Source: Anaerohalosphaeraceae bacterium (GTDB lineage Bacteria > Planctomycetota > Phycisphaerae > Sedimentisphaerales > UBA12454). Taken from it: a DNA stretch of 64,000 nt. The notes under the pieces were generated by a model. That model was not told the DNA's origin and did not search any database. It was given only the letters and a program-made list of their open reading frames with translations. The DNA lies in contig JAIORA010000034.1 of the NCBI GenBank assembly GCA_021108375.1, forward strand, positions 124,001 through 188,000, in the 5' to 3' direction. Shown one piece after another: positions 44,024 through 53,452 of the stretch. The translations under genes were made by a program, and so were the position numbers. How positions within the stretch are numbered: position 1 is the stretch's first letter; every line of letters starts with the position of its first letter.

Positions 44024-44785
44024 ATGATTGAACGTAATTTTAAAAATTTTAAGAATAAGGGCTTCACATTGACAGAGCTGATAATGGCTATGTCGGTGAT
44101 GGCGATTATTCTTACGGCTGTCGCTTCGCTGGCCTTTGCGCTGGGGGTCGCTAACGATTCAGTTGACGACACGGCAGAATTTCAGAGCAGGCTGAGATTT
44201 ACAACTCTCAAAATTACAGACTTAGTGAAAAATTGCAGGCTGCTCTGCGCAAACAATGGCACCGAGGTCGCAATTTGGGAAAATGATGATGACATCGTCG
44301 ATGGGAAGATAAATCCGAATGAACTTATGTATATCGAATATGACAGCTCTACGGATAAAGTCAGACTGCTTGAATTCGAGTGCTCAGGAGCGGTCGCGGG
44401 ATGGGAAGTTTCGATAGCTGATATTGAAGACGGGAGTATTCGTTCTTCGCTGGCTGGGGTGGCTGTGTGGAACTATACAGATGTGATGATAGATTGTGTC
44501 GATGCGTTGTTTACCACCGATGTTAGTACGCCTTTCAGTAAGAATCTGGCGATGAAGTTCGATTTCCAGAGAAACGGCAGTGTGGCTCCGTATCAGATAA
44601 GTTCTTCGCTGAGATGTTATGCGGGGCATCTGCTTAATGGCAGCGGTGAAGTTGTTGATGATGACGATGGCGAATCTCAGGAAGCCGAAGCCGAAACCGA
44701 AGCCGAAGCTGCCGAAGCCGAAGCCGAAGCCAAAGCCAAAGCCAAAGCTGCCAAAGCCGAAGCCAAAGCCAAAGAGGAACCTTAA
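44024..44785 (+). CDS. Minor pseudopilin (GspJ/PilW-like) with Ala/Glu/Lys tail
   Basis: 253 residues. Prepilin signal NKGFTLTELIMAMSVMAIIL, then a globular domain (about 40-215). The last 35 residues are a low-complexity run of Ala with Glu or Lys encoded by GCC-GAA/GCC-AAA hexamer repeats (44683-44780), acidic first and basic towards the end. I know of no such tail in GspJ. The short spacer before the gene contains a GACACGGATTTACACAG word of the dispersed repeat family. Confidence 0.83.
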   Translation: MIERNFKNFKNKGFTLTELIMAMSVMAIILTAVASLAFALGVANDSVDDTAEFQSRLRFTTLKITDLVKNCRLLCANNGTEVAIWENDDDIVDGKINPNELMYIEYDSSTDKVRLLEFECSGAVAGWEVSIADIEDGSIRSSLAGVAVWNYTDVMIDCVDALFTTDVSTPFSKNLAMKFDFQRNGSVAPYQISSSLRCYAGHLLNGSGEVVDDDDGESQEAEAETEAEAAEAEAEAKAKAKAAKAEAKAKEEP

Positions 44786-44818
44786 AAAGTTTAAAATCAG
44801 GTATAGATAAAAATTGTA

Positions 44819-45970
44819 ATGAGATATTTTGCGGACAAAAAGAATTCAGGCGTTGCGCTTATAATTGTATTAGCGCTGGTGATGACTATTACAATTGTTT
44901 CGCTGGGCTTTATCGTTCGCGGTGATGTGGAGCTTTTGTGCGGAGTAAATACCGAGTTTAAAGCGCAGATGGATTGCTTGGCGGAGTCGGGATTGGAACA
45001 CGCAAGGGGGTTGCTCCTCAATCCGCAGGATGTCAGCGGCGAATACTGGACAGGTAATACGGGGTTGCAGCTTGTCTCCGGCAGCAGTGATTATTACGAT
45101 GTCAATGTTACCAGGATAGACTTTTGCAATTATCAGATAACAAGTACAGGTTATCGCGTGCGGGGCGGGCAGAGAATTGCCAAGAGCAGCTTGACGGCAG
45201 AGCTTCGGCTTGATGCGTGCTTTGGCCTTAGAACCGGTGATGACTGGTCATCAAAGTCAAATACAATAGTTAATGGCGATATTTACTGTAAAGGCGATAT
45301 TAGCGGATGGGCAGATATTAAAGGCGACGCTTACGCCAAAAAAAATATAACCGCGGCAAATGTGGCCGGCAGTGAAACCGAAAATGTGCTGGATGGGACT
45401 CCGCCAGTACCGTTGCCGGGATTGAGTGTTAGCGATTTTGATACCTCTTATCGAATAGGTTCTACGGTGTATTCGGTGGGTTCTGTTGGTAGTCCGCTGA
45501 ATGGGCAGCCGCTGGGCCCAACGGCGGGAAATCCGGCTGGAGTGTATTATTGTAATGGCAATTTGGAAATTCAGAATGATGTTACGATAAACGGCACGCT
45601 GGTGGTGGATGGTAATTTGAAAATAACGGGTACTAACAACACCATCACGGCTACTAAAAACTTTCCGGCAGTGATAACCAGCGAGAACCTCAAAATGTGT
45701 GAGGATTCGGAGTTGACGATTGAGGGGCTGGCTTATATAGATGACTGGGTTAAGGGCGATGATGACCCCGAAGATGCAACCCTTGTCGTTGTGGGTGCTC
45801 TTTTTATGAAAAAGAAAAGTATTGGTAGTATGGCCGATGGGAGCAACACAATTACGATAACAGCGTGTGCCGATAGGGCGGCCTATAAGTTCTGGACGGA
45901 TAGCAGCAGTTATGACAAATGGTCGCCGGCAGCGGGGGCGTTTTTCAAGAACATCGAAAAAACACAGTAG
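44819..45970 (+). CDS. PilX/GspK-like pilus or secretion component
   Basis: 383 residues. The N-terminus (NSGVALIIVLALVMTITIVSLGFI) is the hydrophobic spine of PilX/GspK-type proteins, which lack the usual FTLVE word. LAESGLEHARGLLL follows, as in that family. The C-terminal 200 residues read as a beta-helix-like, polar domain (IVNGDIYCKGDISGWADIKG and repeats), which may be an exposed tip or adhesive region. Confidence 0.8.
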   Translation: MRYFADKKNSGVALIIVLALVMTITIVSLGFIVRGDVELLCGVNTEFKAQMDCLAESGLEHARGLLLNPQDVSGEYWTGNTGLQLVSGSSDYYDVNVTRIDFCNYQITSTGYRVRGGQRIAKSSLTAELRLDACFGLRTGDDWSSKSNTIVNGDIYCKGDISGWADIKGDAYAKKNITAANVAGSETENVLDGTPPVPLPGLSVSDFDTSYRIGSTVYSVGSVGSPLNGQPLGPTAGNPAGVYYCNGNLEIQNDVTINGTLVVDGNLKITGTNNTITATKNFPAVITSENLKMCEDSELTIEGLAYIDDWVKGDDDPEDATLVVVGALFMKKKSIGSMADGSNTITITACADRAAYKFWTDSSSYDKWSPAAGAFFKNIEKTQ

Positions 45971-46326
45971 CACGAACCATCGGGTGAGGCTGCGATGGTC
46001 AAATAGCAAATGCTATTGCGATGTTGGGGTGTTTGTTATGGGACATTCAACAAAGTTTTCTTTAAGGGCAGCTCTAATAATTGCTTTTGAGCGGCAAGTA
46101 GAAAATTTTTAATACCTGGCTTTTTAGTCTTTTAAATTCATTATTCCATTGAAAATTGCGGAAGAGGTGTCTTTAGCGGGAATAGTCCTATAACTCAGTA
46201 CGGGTTTAGCCCTTGATGGGTTTTTCTGTATTTAAACAGGTTAAGGCGTGTTGCTGGGCGGTCGAAAAGATAATAACGGGTGTTCTTGTGAACAGTTGTG
46301 TATGCGTTTTTTGAAAGGATGGGCTT
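45971..46326. repeat. Spacer with hairpins and a TAAGGG element end
   Basis: ACCATCG/CGATGGT (45976-45999) and ATAGCA/TGCTAT form adjacent hairpins after the PilX-like gene. 46063-46110 is one end of the element seen whole at 53260-53426. No gene. Confidence 0.65.
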
Positions 46327-46812
46327 ATGCTCAGTGATAAAAACAGACATAAGGGTTTTACGCTCATTGAGATTATTATCGTAGTGGTGATACTTGCGAT
46401 TATCTCGCTTGTTGCTGTGCCAATGTTCAGCTCGGCGGCAAGCTCTCAGGTCAGGGCGGCGGCGAATATGATTGTCTCTGACATTGAGTACGCAAAGAGT
46501 ATGGCGATAACCAGCGGGGTGAATTATTCGGTGGTTTTTGATACCACAGCAGAGAGTTATAAAATTGTCGATGCAAACAGCAATGTTATCGCTCATCCGG
46601 TAAGAATTGGAAGCGACTATGAGTTTAATTTTGCCGGCGACAGCAGGCTGAGCGAGGTTGATATTCAAAGTGTTGATTTCGATTCGCTGTCATTCGTCAA
46701 ATTTAATTATCTCGGCTCACCTGATGATGGCGGAACAGTAACTCTTGCCGCGGGCGATTATACGATGGTTATTAATGTCGAAAATGTTACGGGTTATGTG
46801 AGTATTCAATGA
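46327..46812 (+). CDS. Minor pseudopilin (GspH-like)
   Basis: 161 residues. Prepilin signal HKGFTLIEIIIVVVILAIIS, a VRAAANMIVSDIEYAKSMAI stretch typical of GspH/FimT after the spine, and a beta-rich end. AAAGGATG precedes the ATG. Its stop overlaps the next ATG (ATGA). Confidence 0.88.
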   Translation: MLSDKNRHKGFTLIEIIIVVVILAIISLVAVPMFSSAASSQVRAAANMIVSDIEYAKSMAITSGVNYSVVFDTTAESYKIVDANSNVIAHPVRIGSDYEFNFAGDSRLSEVDIQSVDFDSLSFVKFNYLGSPDDGGTVTLAAGDYTMVINVENVTGYVSIQ

Positions 46813-47948
46813 TAACGCTTCCAAAAATTAAAAATATGGATTTTGTCAGAACCAGGACCAGCCCTATCGGTTTGGATATAAGTTTTGATTGTGTTCGTAT
46901 GATACAGTTGCAGAAGTCTGCGGATAAGACAGCGGTTATTGCCGCTGACGAGATTCTTCTGCCGAGCGATGTGCTTGATGATGCAAAGGTTCGCAGGGAG
47001 TCTATCGTCTCGGCTATCAAGGATATGATGGTAAGGGGCAGGTTCGTTTCAAATAGAGTGATTTCTTGCGTTTCAAATATGGATATGGTTATAAAGAGCC
47101 TTCGTGTTAAGACGGAAGATGAAAACGAGATTAGTAAAATACTTAAAAGCAATGAAGTTGAGCGATGTGGACTTAAACCTGATGTACACGAGATACGGTA
47201 CTTCTCGGCAGGGGCTATTCGGCACGGTGATGGAGTTAAAAACGAAATTATACTGATGGCAGTTGATAAAGCCGCTCTGGATGAACACGTTAGTATGCTT
47301 GAAGATGCTGGCGTTGAATCGATAGGTATTGATGCTGTGCCTTGTGCCTTGTTCAGAAGTTTGCACAGGAGTATGCGGAGGAGTGCTGACCAGGATAAAG
47401 CAAACGTTTTTGTCGATGTTGGCGGCAATCATACGACCGTTATAATAGGGGCGGGCGGCGAAATAGTTTTTGCCAAACAGATAGATATTGCGTCCGAACA
47501 TATTAATCGTGAAATCGCTTCGAAGCTCGGTATCGGTGTTGAGGATGCGATGCATTTACGCAATAAGCTCAAAAATAATAGCGATACAGAAGATATTGCC
47601 CCGGCAATGAAGCATATCGTTATCGATAGTATGGGTTCGGTGATGGACGAGCTGGCTAAGGAAATAAGCCTGTGCTTCAGATATTACTCGGTAACGTTTA
47701 GAGGGCAGAGACCTGAGCAACTGGTTTTTGCAGGCAGCGAAGCTTATGAGCAAACGCTGATAGAGGCGTTGAAAAAACATCTGGGGATAGATGTCGAAGT
47801 GCCGGAGCCTTTGAGAGGGTTTGACCTTTCCAGTGCCGATTTTCCATCTGACAAGAGAGGCCCGCTTTGTGAATGGGCGGTAGCTGTCGGACTCAGTATG
47901 AAGGGTATGGATTTCCAGAGTAAAGGAGGAAGTTGTGAGAGAAATTGA
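46809..47948 (+). CDS. PilM-like actin-fold assembly protein
   Basis: 379 residues, cytoplasmic. The actin-like ATPase fold of PilM/GspL: IGLDISFDCVRMIQL at the N-terminus, VFVDVGGNHTTVIIGAGGEI as the phosphate-binding block and LVFAGSEAYEQTLIEAL near the end. It would link the inner-membrane PilN/PilO-like pair to the ATPase. Coupled to both neighbours by overlaps. Confidence 0.9.
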   Translation: MITLPKIKNMDFVRTRTSPIGLDISFDCVRMIQLQKSADKTAVIAADEILLPSDVLDDAKVRRESIVSAIKDMMVRGRFVSNRVISCVSNMDMVIKSLRVKTEDENEISKILKSNEVERCGLKPDVHEIRYFSAGAIRHGDGVKNEIILMAVDKAALDEHVSMLEDAGVESIGIDAVPCALFRSLHRSMRRSADQDKANVFVDVGGNHTTVIIGAGGEIVFAKQIDIASEHINREIASKLGIGVEDAMHLRNKLKNNSDTEDIAPAMKHIVIDSMGSVMDELAKEISLCFRYYSVTFRGQRPEQLVFAGSEAYEQTLIEALKKHLGIDVEVPEPLRGFDLSSADFPSDKRGPLCEWAVAVGLSMKGMDFQSKGGSCERN

Positions 47949-48579
47949 TTTTCTTCCTCAATGGTATAAGCACGAGTGCAGTCAGAATCGCAAACATCGC
48001 GAATACTATATCGCTATCGGGTTGATTCTGGTGATTATGGTTGCCTGGAGCATTTTTGCTAACGGTAGAGTTGCTGTTGTTAAGGCAAAAAATCAGCAAC
48101 TTCAGCAGGCCAGTACGATTCAATCGCAGAGCAGTGCTGAATACAGCAAGGCTCAAGCTAATTATGCGTTGGTTAAGGCCAAAGTTAATGTGCTTGAGTC
48201 GATAGAAACTAAAATGAAAATATCGAATGTGCTGGCGGAGTTGACGCATTTGCTCGGCAGCCGTGTTGTTTTGAATAAATTTGAGATTAAGACTGAACCT
48301 TTTAAATCAGACAAAAAGCAGCAGAAGCAGCAACTGAGGGTTTATGGGCAAAATGGCAATACAAATAATAATCGAAATGGAAAATTCAGGTATAGCGTCA
48401 TTATTTCAGGAGTGGCTGCTGGCGCGGCGGAAGTTGCTCAGCTTATAAGCAGTCTTGAGGATTCGGACTACTTTATGCAGGTGATTCCGGGGTATTCAAG
48501 GAATGTTACGATAGCAGGGTGTCAGGGAAGTGAATTTGAAATAAGCTGCTACCTGGCGAATTATAAGGTTGGGAATTGA
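47935..48579 (+). CDS. PilN-like inner-membrane assembly protein
   Basis: 214 residues: a short cytoplasmic start with the PilN-type IDFLPQWYKHE, which docks on PilM, one membrane segment (YYIAIGLILVIMVAWSIFA), a coiled coil and a periplasmic ferredoxin-like domain. It starts at a GTG inside the pilM end with AAAGGAGG in front. Confidence 0.85.
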   Translation: MREIDFLPQWYKHECSQNRKHREYYIAIGLILVIMVAWSIFANGRVAVVKAKNQQLQQASTIQSQSSAEYSKAQANYALVKAKVNVLESIETKMKISNVLAELTHLLGSRVVLNKFEIKTEPFKSDKKQQKQQLRVYGQNGNTNNNRNGKFRYSVIISGVAAGAAEVAQLISSLEDSDYFMQVIPGYSRNVTIAGCQGSEFEISCYLANYKVGN

Positions 48580-48585
48580 TTTGAA

Positions 48586-49119
48586 ATGAAAATTGCGGAA
48601 AAAAAACAATTTTGTATCGCAGCGGCAATAGTTGTTATTGCGGGCGTATTTTTGCTGTTGCAGTATTTGCCGACAGTAAAAAAAGCCAAGGCGTATGAGG
48701 TCGCCAACCTTAGGCTTATCACTGCTAATGCCGAAGCGGCGGCGAAAATGCAGGAGTTGCCGCACATTTATGAATGTATTGCCCGGGCAGAAGAACACAG
48801 CGAGAACTATGATTTGAAAGTGCCCCAGGCTCGTTCGCACGGAATTTTTCTTCAGACAATAGCGGGCATGATGCAGGAGCAGGGATTAACAGAGCTGGTT
48901 ATTCGGCCTGGCAGTGAGACAGAGGCTGGCGTGCTTGGATGTATTCCAGTTACAATAAGCTGTAACGGAAAGACGGAGCAGATATTTGATTTCTTTAAAT
49001 CGATGGAAAAGTTTGAGCGAATTGTGAAAGTTGAATATGTCAGCTTTAAGAATAGTGATAAGTACGACGGTCTGCTGGCAATGCGGATGGAAGCGAAGAT
49101 ATTTTACAGGAAAAAATAA
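48586..49119 (+). CDS. PilO-like inner-membrane assembly protein
   Basis: 177 residues: one membrane segment at the start (FCIAAAIVVIAGVFLLLQYL), a helical stretch and a domain resembling PilO/GspM (GIFLQTIAGMMQEQGL, GKTEQIFDFFKSMEKF). The partner is the PilN-like protein. Its TAA overlaps the next ATG by one base. Confidence 0.83.
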   Translation: MKIAEKKQFCIAAAIVVIAGVFLLLQYLPTVKKAKAYEVANLRLITANAEAAAKMQELPHIYECIARAEEHSENYDLKVPQARSHGIFLQTIAGMMQEQGLTELVIRPGSETEAGVLGCIPVTISCNGKTEQIFDFFKSMEKFERIVKVEYVSFKNSDKYDGLLAMRMEAKIFYRKK

Positions 49120-49727
49120 TGGGAGCATCGCAAAATAATAATCCGAATACGAGAAACACAAGGGCTGTCAGGGCCAGGGCCGATAAGCAGAAGAAAAAAG
49201 TGATTGCTGCTGTCTGTCTTGTGGTTTTTATGGCGGTTTTGTGGGGCAGGGTTTTGCTCAAAAAGCCCAAATCCGGCGGCGTTTCAACGGTTTCCGCGGC
49301 ACCAGTACGGGCGAATTTGCCGACTGCCAACGATAACGCGATAACCTATAGAGAGCTACTATACGTTGAGGCAAGGCACGACAGGCTTGTGAAGGATGTT
49401 TTTGCCTCGAATGGATGGAAGGGATTTAAGAAGCTGGGGCAGAATAATAATTACGGAAATTTTGAGACGAATGTAAAAGATATGGATGATGAAATGGCTG
49501 CTGCGGCAGCTAAAGAGTTAGAGCTGATAGCAATTGTTACAGGAGCGCAGCATCAGGCATTTATAGGAGACGAACTGGTCGTTAGGGGCCAGAGTTTTAA
49601 TTTTATGTTTCAAGGTGAAAAATACGTGTTCAAAGTTTTGAGCATTAACGATGAGCAGGTTGAGTTGGAATGCGGCGGGGCAGTGGTCGTTAAGAAAATG
49701 GTACAGCCGGCTCAGATGAACCAATAA
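49119..49727 (+). CDS. PilP/GspC-like periplasmic linker protein
   Basis: 202 residues. Basic N-terminus, one membrane segment (KVIAAVCLVVFMAVLWGRVLL), a spacer and a C-terminal beta domain (ELIAIVTGAQHQAFIGDELV, then GEKYVFKVLSINDEQVELE) with the HR/PilP-type pattern of a secretin-contacting module. Its place between pilO-like and secretin genes supports this; sequence alone is weak. Confidence 0.65.
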   Translation: MGASQNNNPNTRNTRAVRARADKQKKKVIAAVCLVVFMAVLWGRVLLKKPKSGGVSTVSAAPVRANLPTANDNAITYRELLYVEARHDRLVKDVFASNGWKGFKKLGQNNNYGNFETNVKDMDDEMAAAAAKELELIAIVTGAQHQAFIGDELVVRGQSFNFMFQGEKYVFKVLSINDEQVELECGGAVVVKKMVQPAQMNQ

Positions 49728-49745
49728 ATATAAGAGGACTTTACA

Positions 49746-51461
49746 ATGAAAAGAAAAATGAAAAATAACAGAAAAATTAAAATCAAAAACCTCTCGGTAG
49801 CGGCAATCTTTATGCTTTCTACTGTGGCAGCGATAGTTATCGGACAGACCGATGCCAACGAGGTCGGCACAGATGTTTTGCTGGAACAAAAGGGCGCGGT
49901 CGCCTATGGCCAGATGGAAGCAGTAGCGGCTGATGTTGCGATAGATGGGGATATGGTACAGTCGATTAACTTCAGCAAGGATATGTCTATCCGGGATGCG
50001 TTGCGTTTTTTGGCGGCGAAGTACCGTAAGAACATTATCCCATCGACAAGAGTTAACGGCCAATTGAATGTTACCAGTCTTTACGAGGTTACATTTGCTC
50101 AGGCTCTTTCGGCGATACTCGGAAACGATTTTAAATATGACGTGGAAGGCAATTTTATAAAGATATATGGTGCTGAGGAGTATCAGAAGATTAAGGAAAA
50201 TAAGTCGCGTTTAACGAGCAAAGTTTTTACGCTTTACTATGTTAATGCGGCAGAGGTGAAATTGCTTATTACGCCAGTACTTAGCGGTAGCGGTAAAATC
50301 TCTACCACAACAGCGGCTGCTGTTGATACCGAGGCGGGCACTGGTGGCGATACGATGAGTATGCGGGATATGGTTAGTGTTTATGATTTTCCCGAACGCA
50401 TAGAGAAAATCAGTGAGATGATAGAACAGATTGATGTGCGGCCTTCGCAGGTGCTTATCGAAGTTACTATATTGCAGGCGAAACTTAATGAGACTACGCA
50501 GTTCGGCATAAACTGGAATTCAATTAAAGGTCTTGCCGTTGAAGCAGGAACTAACGGTTTTGCATTCGGAACAACATCGGGTCTAACTGACACCGGCGGT
50601 CATGGCCTGACTGTTGGATTTAACCATAGCAAAATAGAATCGCTGATTACTGCATCTGAAAGTGTTACGGATACGACCGTACTGGCTAATCCAAAAATTA
50701 TGGCGCTCAACAAACAGGCAGGATATATAAACATCGGTGAAGAGCGTGGATATAACGAAAGTATAACAGATAACTCAAGCGGTACACAGACAACATCGGT
50801 AGCATTTCTTGAAAGTGGTACAATTTTAAAATTCCGGCCTTATATATGCGATGATGGGAACATAAGAATGGAGATTAATCCTGAAGAAAGTACGGCTGAC
50901 CTTCAAGATAACGGAATTCCTATAAAAACGATTACTACTGTCAAAACTAATATAATGGCCAAAGACGGTGAAACAATAATTATTGGCGGGTTGTTTAAGG
51001 ATAATCTTACAAATGGTGTTACCCAGGTTCCGGTTGTCGGTGATTTGCCAATTATCGGTACCCTTTTCAAAAATCAATCTGATACTAATGTTCGTACGGA
51101 GTTGGTTATTCTGATAACTCCTCATATTATAAATGAGCCGAAAGATACTCTTGCCAACGAAAGAAAGGCTGATATTGACAGAATTGTCGAAGGTTCACGC
51201 AAGCGGATGATGTCTGTTTCACGGGCCAGAGTTTACGAAGACCGGTACAACAAGGCTGTTAAATTGTATGAAGACGGCAAATATGAAAAAGCGTTGAATG
51301 AGTTGAACTGGATAATCGGGTTCAGGCCAAATGCTCTTGAAGCTGTTCAGCTTAAAGAAATTATTCTGGCTAAAACAGATATCGATAAATATGAAAATAT
51401 TGAAAGACGTTCGCTGGAGAGGATGAGCAAAGAGTTAGACGAAAAATGGATTCGCAGGTAA
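49746..51461 (+). CDS. Type II/IV secretin (GspD/PilQ-like)
   Basis: Outer-membrane channel of 571 residues. Signal peptide, a short STN/N0-like domain (INFSKDMSIRDALRFLAAKY), one N1/N3-type domain (KVFTLYYVNAAEVKLLITPVL), and the secretin domain ending in VPVVGDLPIIGTLFKNQ and ELVILITPHII. A C-terminal 90-residue helical tail contains a TPR-like unit (YNKAVKLYEDGKYEKALNEL), an uncommon extension. AGAGGA precedes the ATG. Confidence 0.93.
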   Translation: MKRKMKNNRKIKIKNLSVAAIFMLSTVAAIVIGQTDANEVGTDVLLEQKGAVAYGQMEAVAADVAIDGDMVQSINFSKDMSIRDALRFLAAKYRKNIIPSTRVNGQLNVTSLYEVTFAQALSAILGNDFKYDVEGNFIKIYGAEEYQKIKENKSRLTSKVFTLYYVNAAEVKLLITPVLSGSGKISTTTAAAVDTEAGTGGDTMSMRDMVSVYDFPERIEKISEMIEQIDVRPSQVLIEVTILQAKLNETTQFGINWNSIKGLAVEAGTNGFAFGTTSGLTDTGGHGLTVGFNHSKIESLITASESVTDTTVLANPKIMALNKQAGYINIGEERGYNESITDNSSGTQTTSVAFLESGTILKFRPYICDDGNIRMEINPEESTADLQDNGIPIKTITTVKTNIMAKDGETIIIGGLFKDNLTNGVTQVPVVGDLPIIGTLFKNQSDTNVRTELVILITPHIINEPKDTLANERKADIDRIVEGSRKRMMSVSRARVYEDRYNKAVKLYEDGKYEKALNELNWIIGFRPNALEAVQLKEIILAKTDIDKYENIERRSLERMSKELDEKWIRR

Positions 51462-51497
51462 GCAACTTTGGAATGAGTCGAAAGACAAGGAGTAATT

Positions 51498-52841
51498 GTG
51501 ATTAATAAAGTTTATATGTTTTTGGCAGCTTTGGGATGCGCTTGCCTTTGTATGCTGGTGGTCTTGCCGGCAGGTGGGGTGGATGTTCTTGAAATTGTAG
51601 GGTGGTTGGCAGCGACTGGTATTACAGGGTGGATGGGATGGAGATTGTATCTTGAGGCGAAGATGCTAATCGTACAGGTCGAGAGTCTCAAGCACGATTA
51701 CAAAGCACAGAGAGAAAAAGTTATCGAAAGCACAATGCAGGCGAAAGACTATAAATTGCAGGTTCAACTTTTGAAAAGACAAAAGCAAAATACCGAGGCA
51801 ATCATATATAGTATTAGTGATGCGGTTATTGTAACGGATGTTAACGATAGGCTGCTTGTGGCTAATGAGCCAGCAGGGGGAATATTCGGGTTTGATGTTG
51901 AAAAATCGGTTCTTAAACTCCTTGATGAGCTTGTGGAGAATGCGGAAATTGTCAGGCTAATCAAAAAGAGCAGACAGGGCAAGATTCGGGATATAAGGCA
52001 CGAGCTTACGCTCAAAGGCGAAGAAGGACCTACGATATACGATTGTATTGTTTCGTGTATATTCGATGAGGAAGACAAAATTTGCGGTGCGGTGAGCGTA
52101 TTGCATAATGTTACTCGCGAGAAAGAAATTTCGCAAATGAAGAACGAATTTGTCAGTCACGTATCGCACGAGCTGAAAACTCCGCTGGCATCTATTACGG
52201 CGTATTCGGAAATGCTTGCTGACGGTGAGGCGGCAGATGAGAAAACGAGGAAAGAATTTTACTCGATAATTCAGACTCAGGCGCAACGGCTTAATCGGCT
52301 TATTGAAGATATTCTGAACGTTTCGAGAATTGAATCGGGGCTGATAAAAGTTACTAAGGAGCCTTTAAGCGCCACACTGTTAGTACGCGATGCGGTGCAG
52401 ATGATAAAAAGCTATGCCGCTGAAAAGAATATTGAAGTTAAAGAAGAGACAGCGATTGTTTTTGACCAGGTGGCCGCGGATAAGGATATGATTTCGCAGG
52501 TTATTATAAATCTGTTGAGTAACGCGGTTAAGTACACGCCTGATGATGGCACAGTTACGGTCGATAGCGAAGTCGATGAGGCAAGGCAGGTCGTCAGGAT
52601 ACGCGTAGCCGATACGGGCGTGGGTATTCCGGCAGAAGATGTTGAGAGAGTTTTCGATAAATTCTATAGGGTAAAGGCCAACAATAAATGCGCAAAAGGG
52701 ACAGGGTTGGGACTCAACCTTGTGAAACAGATAGTTGAAAAGATACATAACGGTCAGGTTTTTGTAACCAGCGAAGTGGGCAGGGGCAGTTGCTTCGGTT
52801 TCGAGTTGCCGTTGATAGCTGAAAAAGCGTTAGCAGATTAA
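51498..52841 (+). CDS. Membrane sensor histidine kinase with PAS domain
   Basis: 447 residues from a GTG start (AAGGAG five bases upstream). Two membrane segments with almost no periplasmic loop (about 5-25 and 31-50), a coiled coil, a PAS domain (about 100-205), HisKA with His224 (SHVSHELKTPL) and a HATPase domain with N box NLLSNAVKYTP, G1 DTGVGIP and G2 GTGLGLNLV. The lack of a sensor loop suggests an internal or membrane cue. Its partner is the next gene. Confidence 0.92.
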   Translation: MINKVYMFLAALGCACLCMLVVLPAGGVDVLEIVGWLAATGITGWMGWRLYLEAKMLIVQVESLKHDYKAQREKVIESTMQAKDYKLQVQLLKRQKQNTEAIIYSISDAVIVTDVNDRLLVANEPAGGIFGFDVEKSVLKLLDELVENAEIVRLIKKSRQGKIRDIRHELTLKGEEGPTIYDCIVSCIFDEEDKICGAVSVLHNVTREKEISQMKNEFVSHVSHELKTPLASITAYSEMLADGEAADEKTRKEFYSIIQTQAQRLNRLIEDILNVSRIESGLIKVTKEPLSATLLVRDAVQMIKSYAAEKNIEVKEETAIVFDQVAADKDMISQVIINLLSNAVKYTPDDGTVTVDSEVDEARQVVRIRVADTGVGIPAEDVERVFDKFYRVKANNKCAKGTGLGLNLVKQIVEKIHNGQVFVTSEVGRGSCFGFELPLIAEKALAD

Positions 52842-52861
52842 CAAATTAAAAGGAGCTTATA

Positions 52862-53245
52862 ATGGATAAGAGAAAAGTAGTAGTTGCCGATGATGAAGTG
52901 CATATAGTTCAGGTGGTGGCGATGAAATTGAGGAATAACGGTTTCGATGTCGTTACGGCAGAAGATGGGGCACAGGCTTATGAGCTTTGCCTGTCGGAAA
53001 AGCCTGATATTCTGATAACAGATTATCAGATGCCGCAAATGACAGGGATAGAGCTGATAGAAAAAATTCGCCAGGACGAGCAGTTTACGTCGATGCCGAT
53101 AATAATGCTGACGGCAAGAGGGTTTGCCATTGATGACCAATTGCAGGGGAAACTCAATATCTCCAGATGTCTGAGTAAGCCATTCAGTCCGAAAGAGTTG
53201 CTGGGACACGTGGAAGATGTTGTAAGTCAGCCGGTAAGCAAGTAA
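52862..53245 (+). CDS. Single-domain response regulator
   Basis: 127 residues, receiver only. The acidic pocket is Asp10-Asp11, the phosphorylation site Asp54 (LITDYQMPQMTG), with Thr84 and Lys106. It has no output domain, so it acts through protein contact, possibly with the motor or with the HD-GYP protein downstream. AAAGGAG precedes the ATG, 20 bases after the kinase. Confidence 0.93.
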   Translation: MDKRKVVVADDEVHIVQVVAMKLRNNGFDVVTAEDGAQAYELCLSEKPDILITDYQMPQMTGIELIEKIRQDEQFTSMPIIMLTARGFAIDDQLQGKLNISRCLSKPFSPKELLGHVEDVVSQPVSK

Positions 53246-53259
53246 AAAACAGGAAAAGT

Positions 53260-53426
53260 TAAGGGTAGCTCTAATAATTGCTTTTGAGCGACAAGTAGAA
53301 AAATTTTGTTGTCCGGCAAGAAAGACAAATCAGCTTGAGCCGTAGTTCAAGCGGCTTTTGTTTGACGCAGTCCGGCAGCAAAAAGATTCGCTTGTTCGCC
53401 AAAATGAATTTTTAGAGGTTCCCTTA
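53260..53426. mobile_element. TAAGGG-ended MITE-like element
   Basis: A 167-bp non-coding element with long imperfect terminal inverted repeats: the left end TAAGGGTAGCTCTAATAATT and right end AGAGGTTCCCTTA match over about 20 bases and, with gaps, about 60. It lies between the response-regulator and HD-GYP genes. Single ends occur at 46063 and about 30774. Confidence 0.6.
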
Positions 53427-53452
53427 GAATTTAACTGTAGATTTGAGATACT

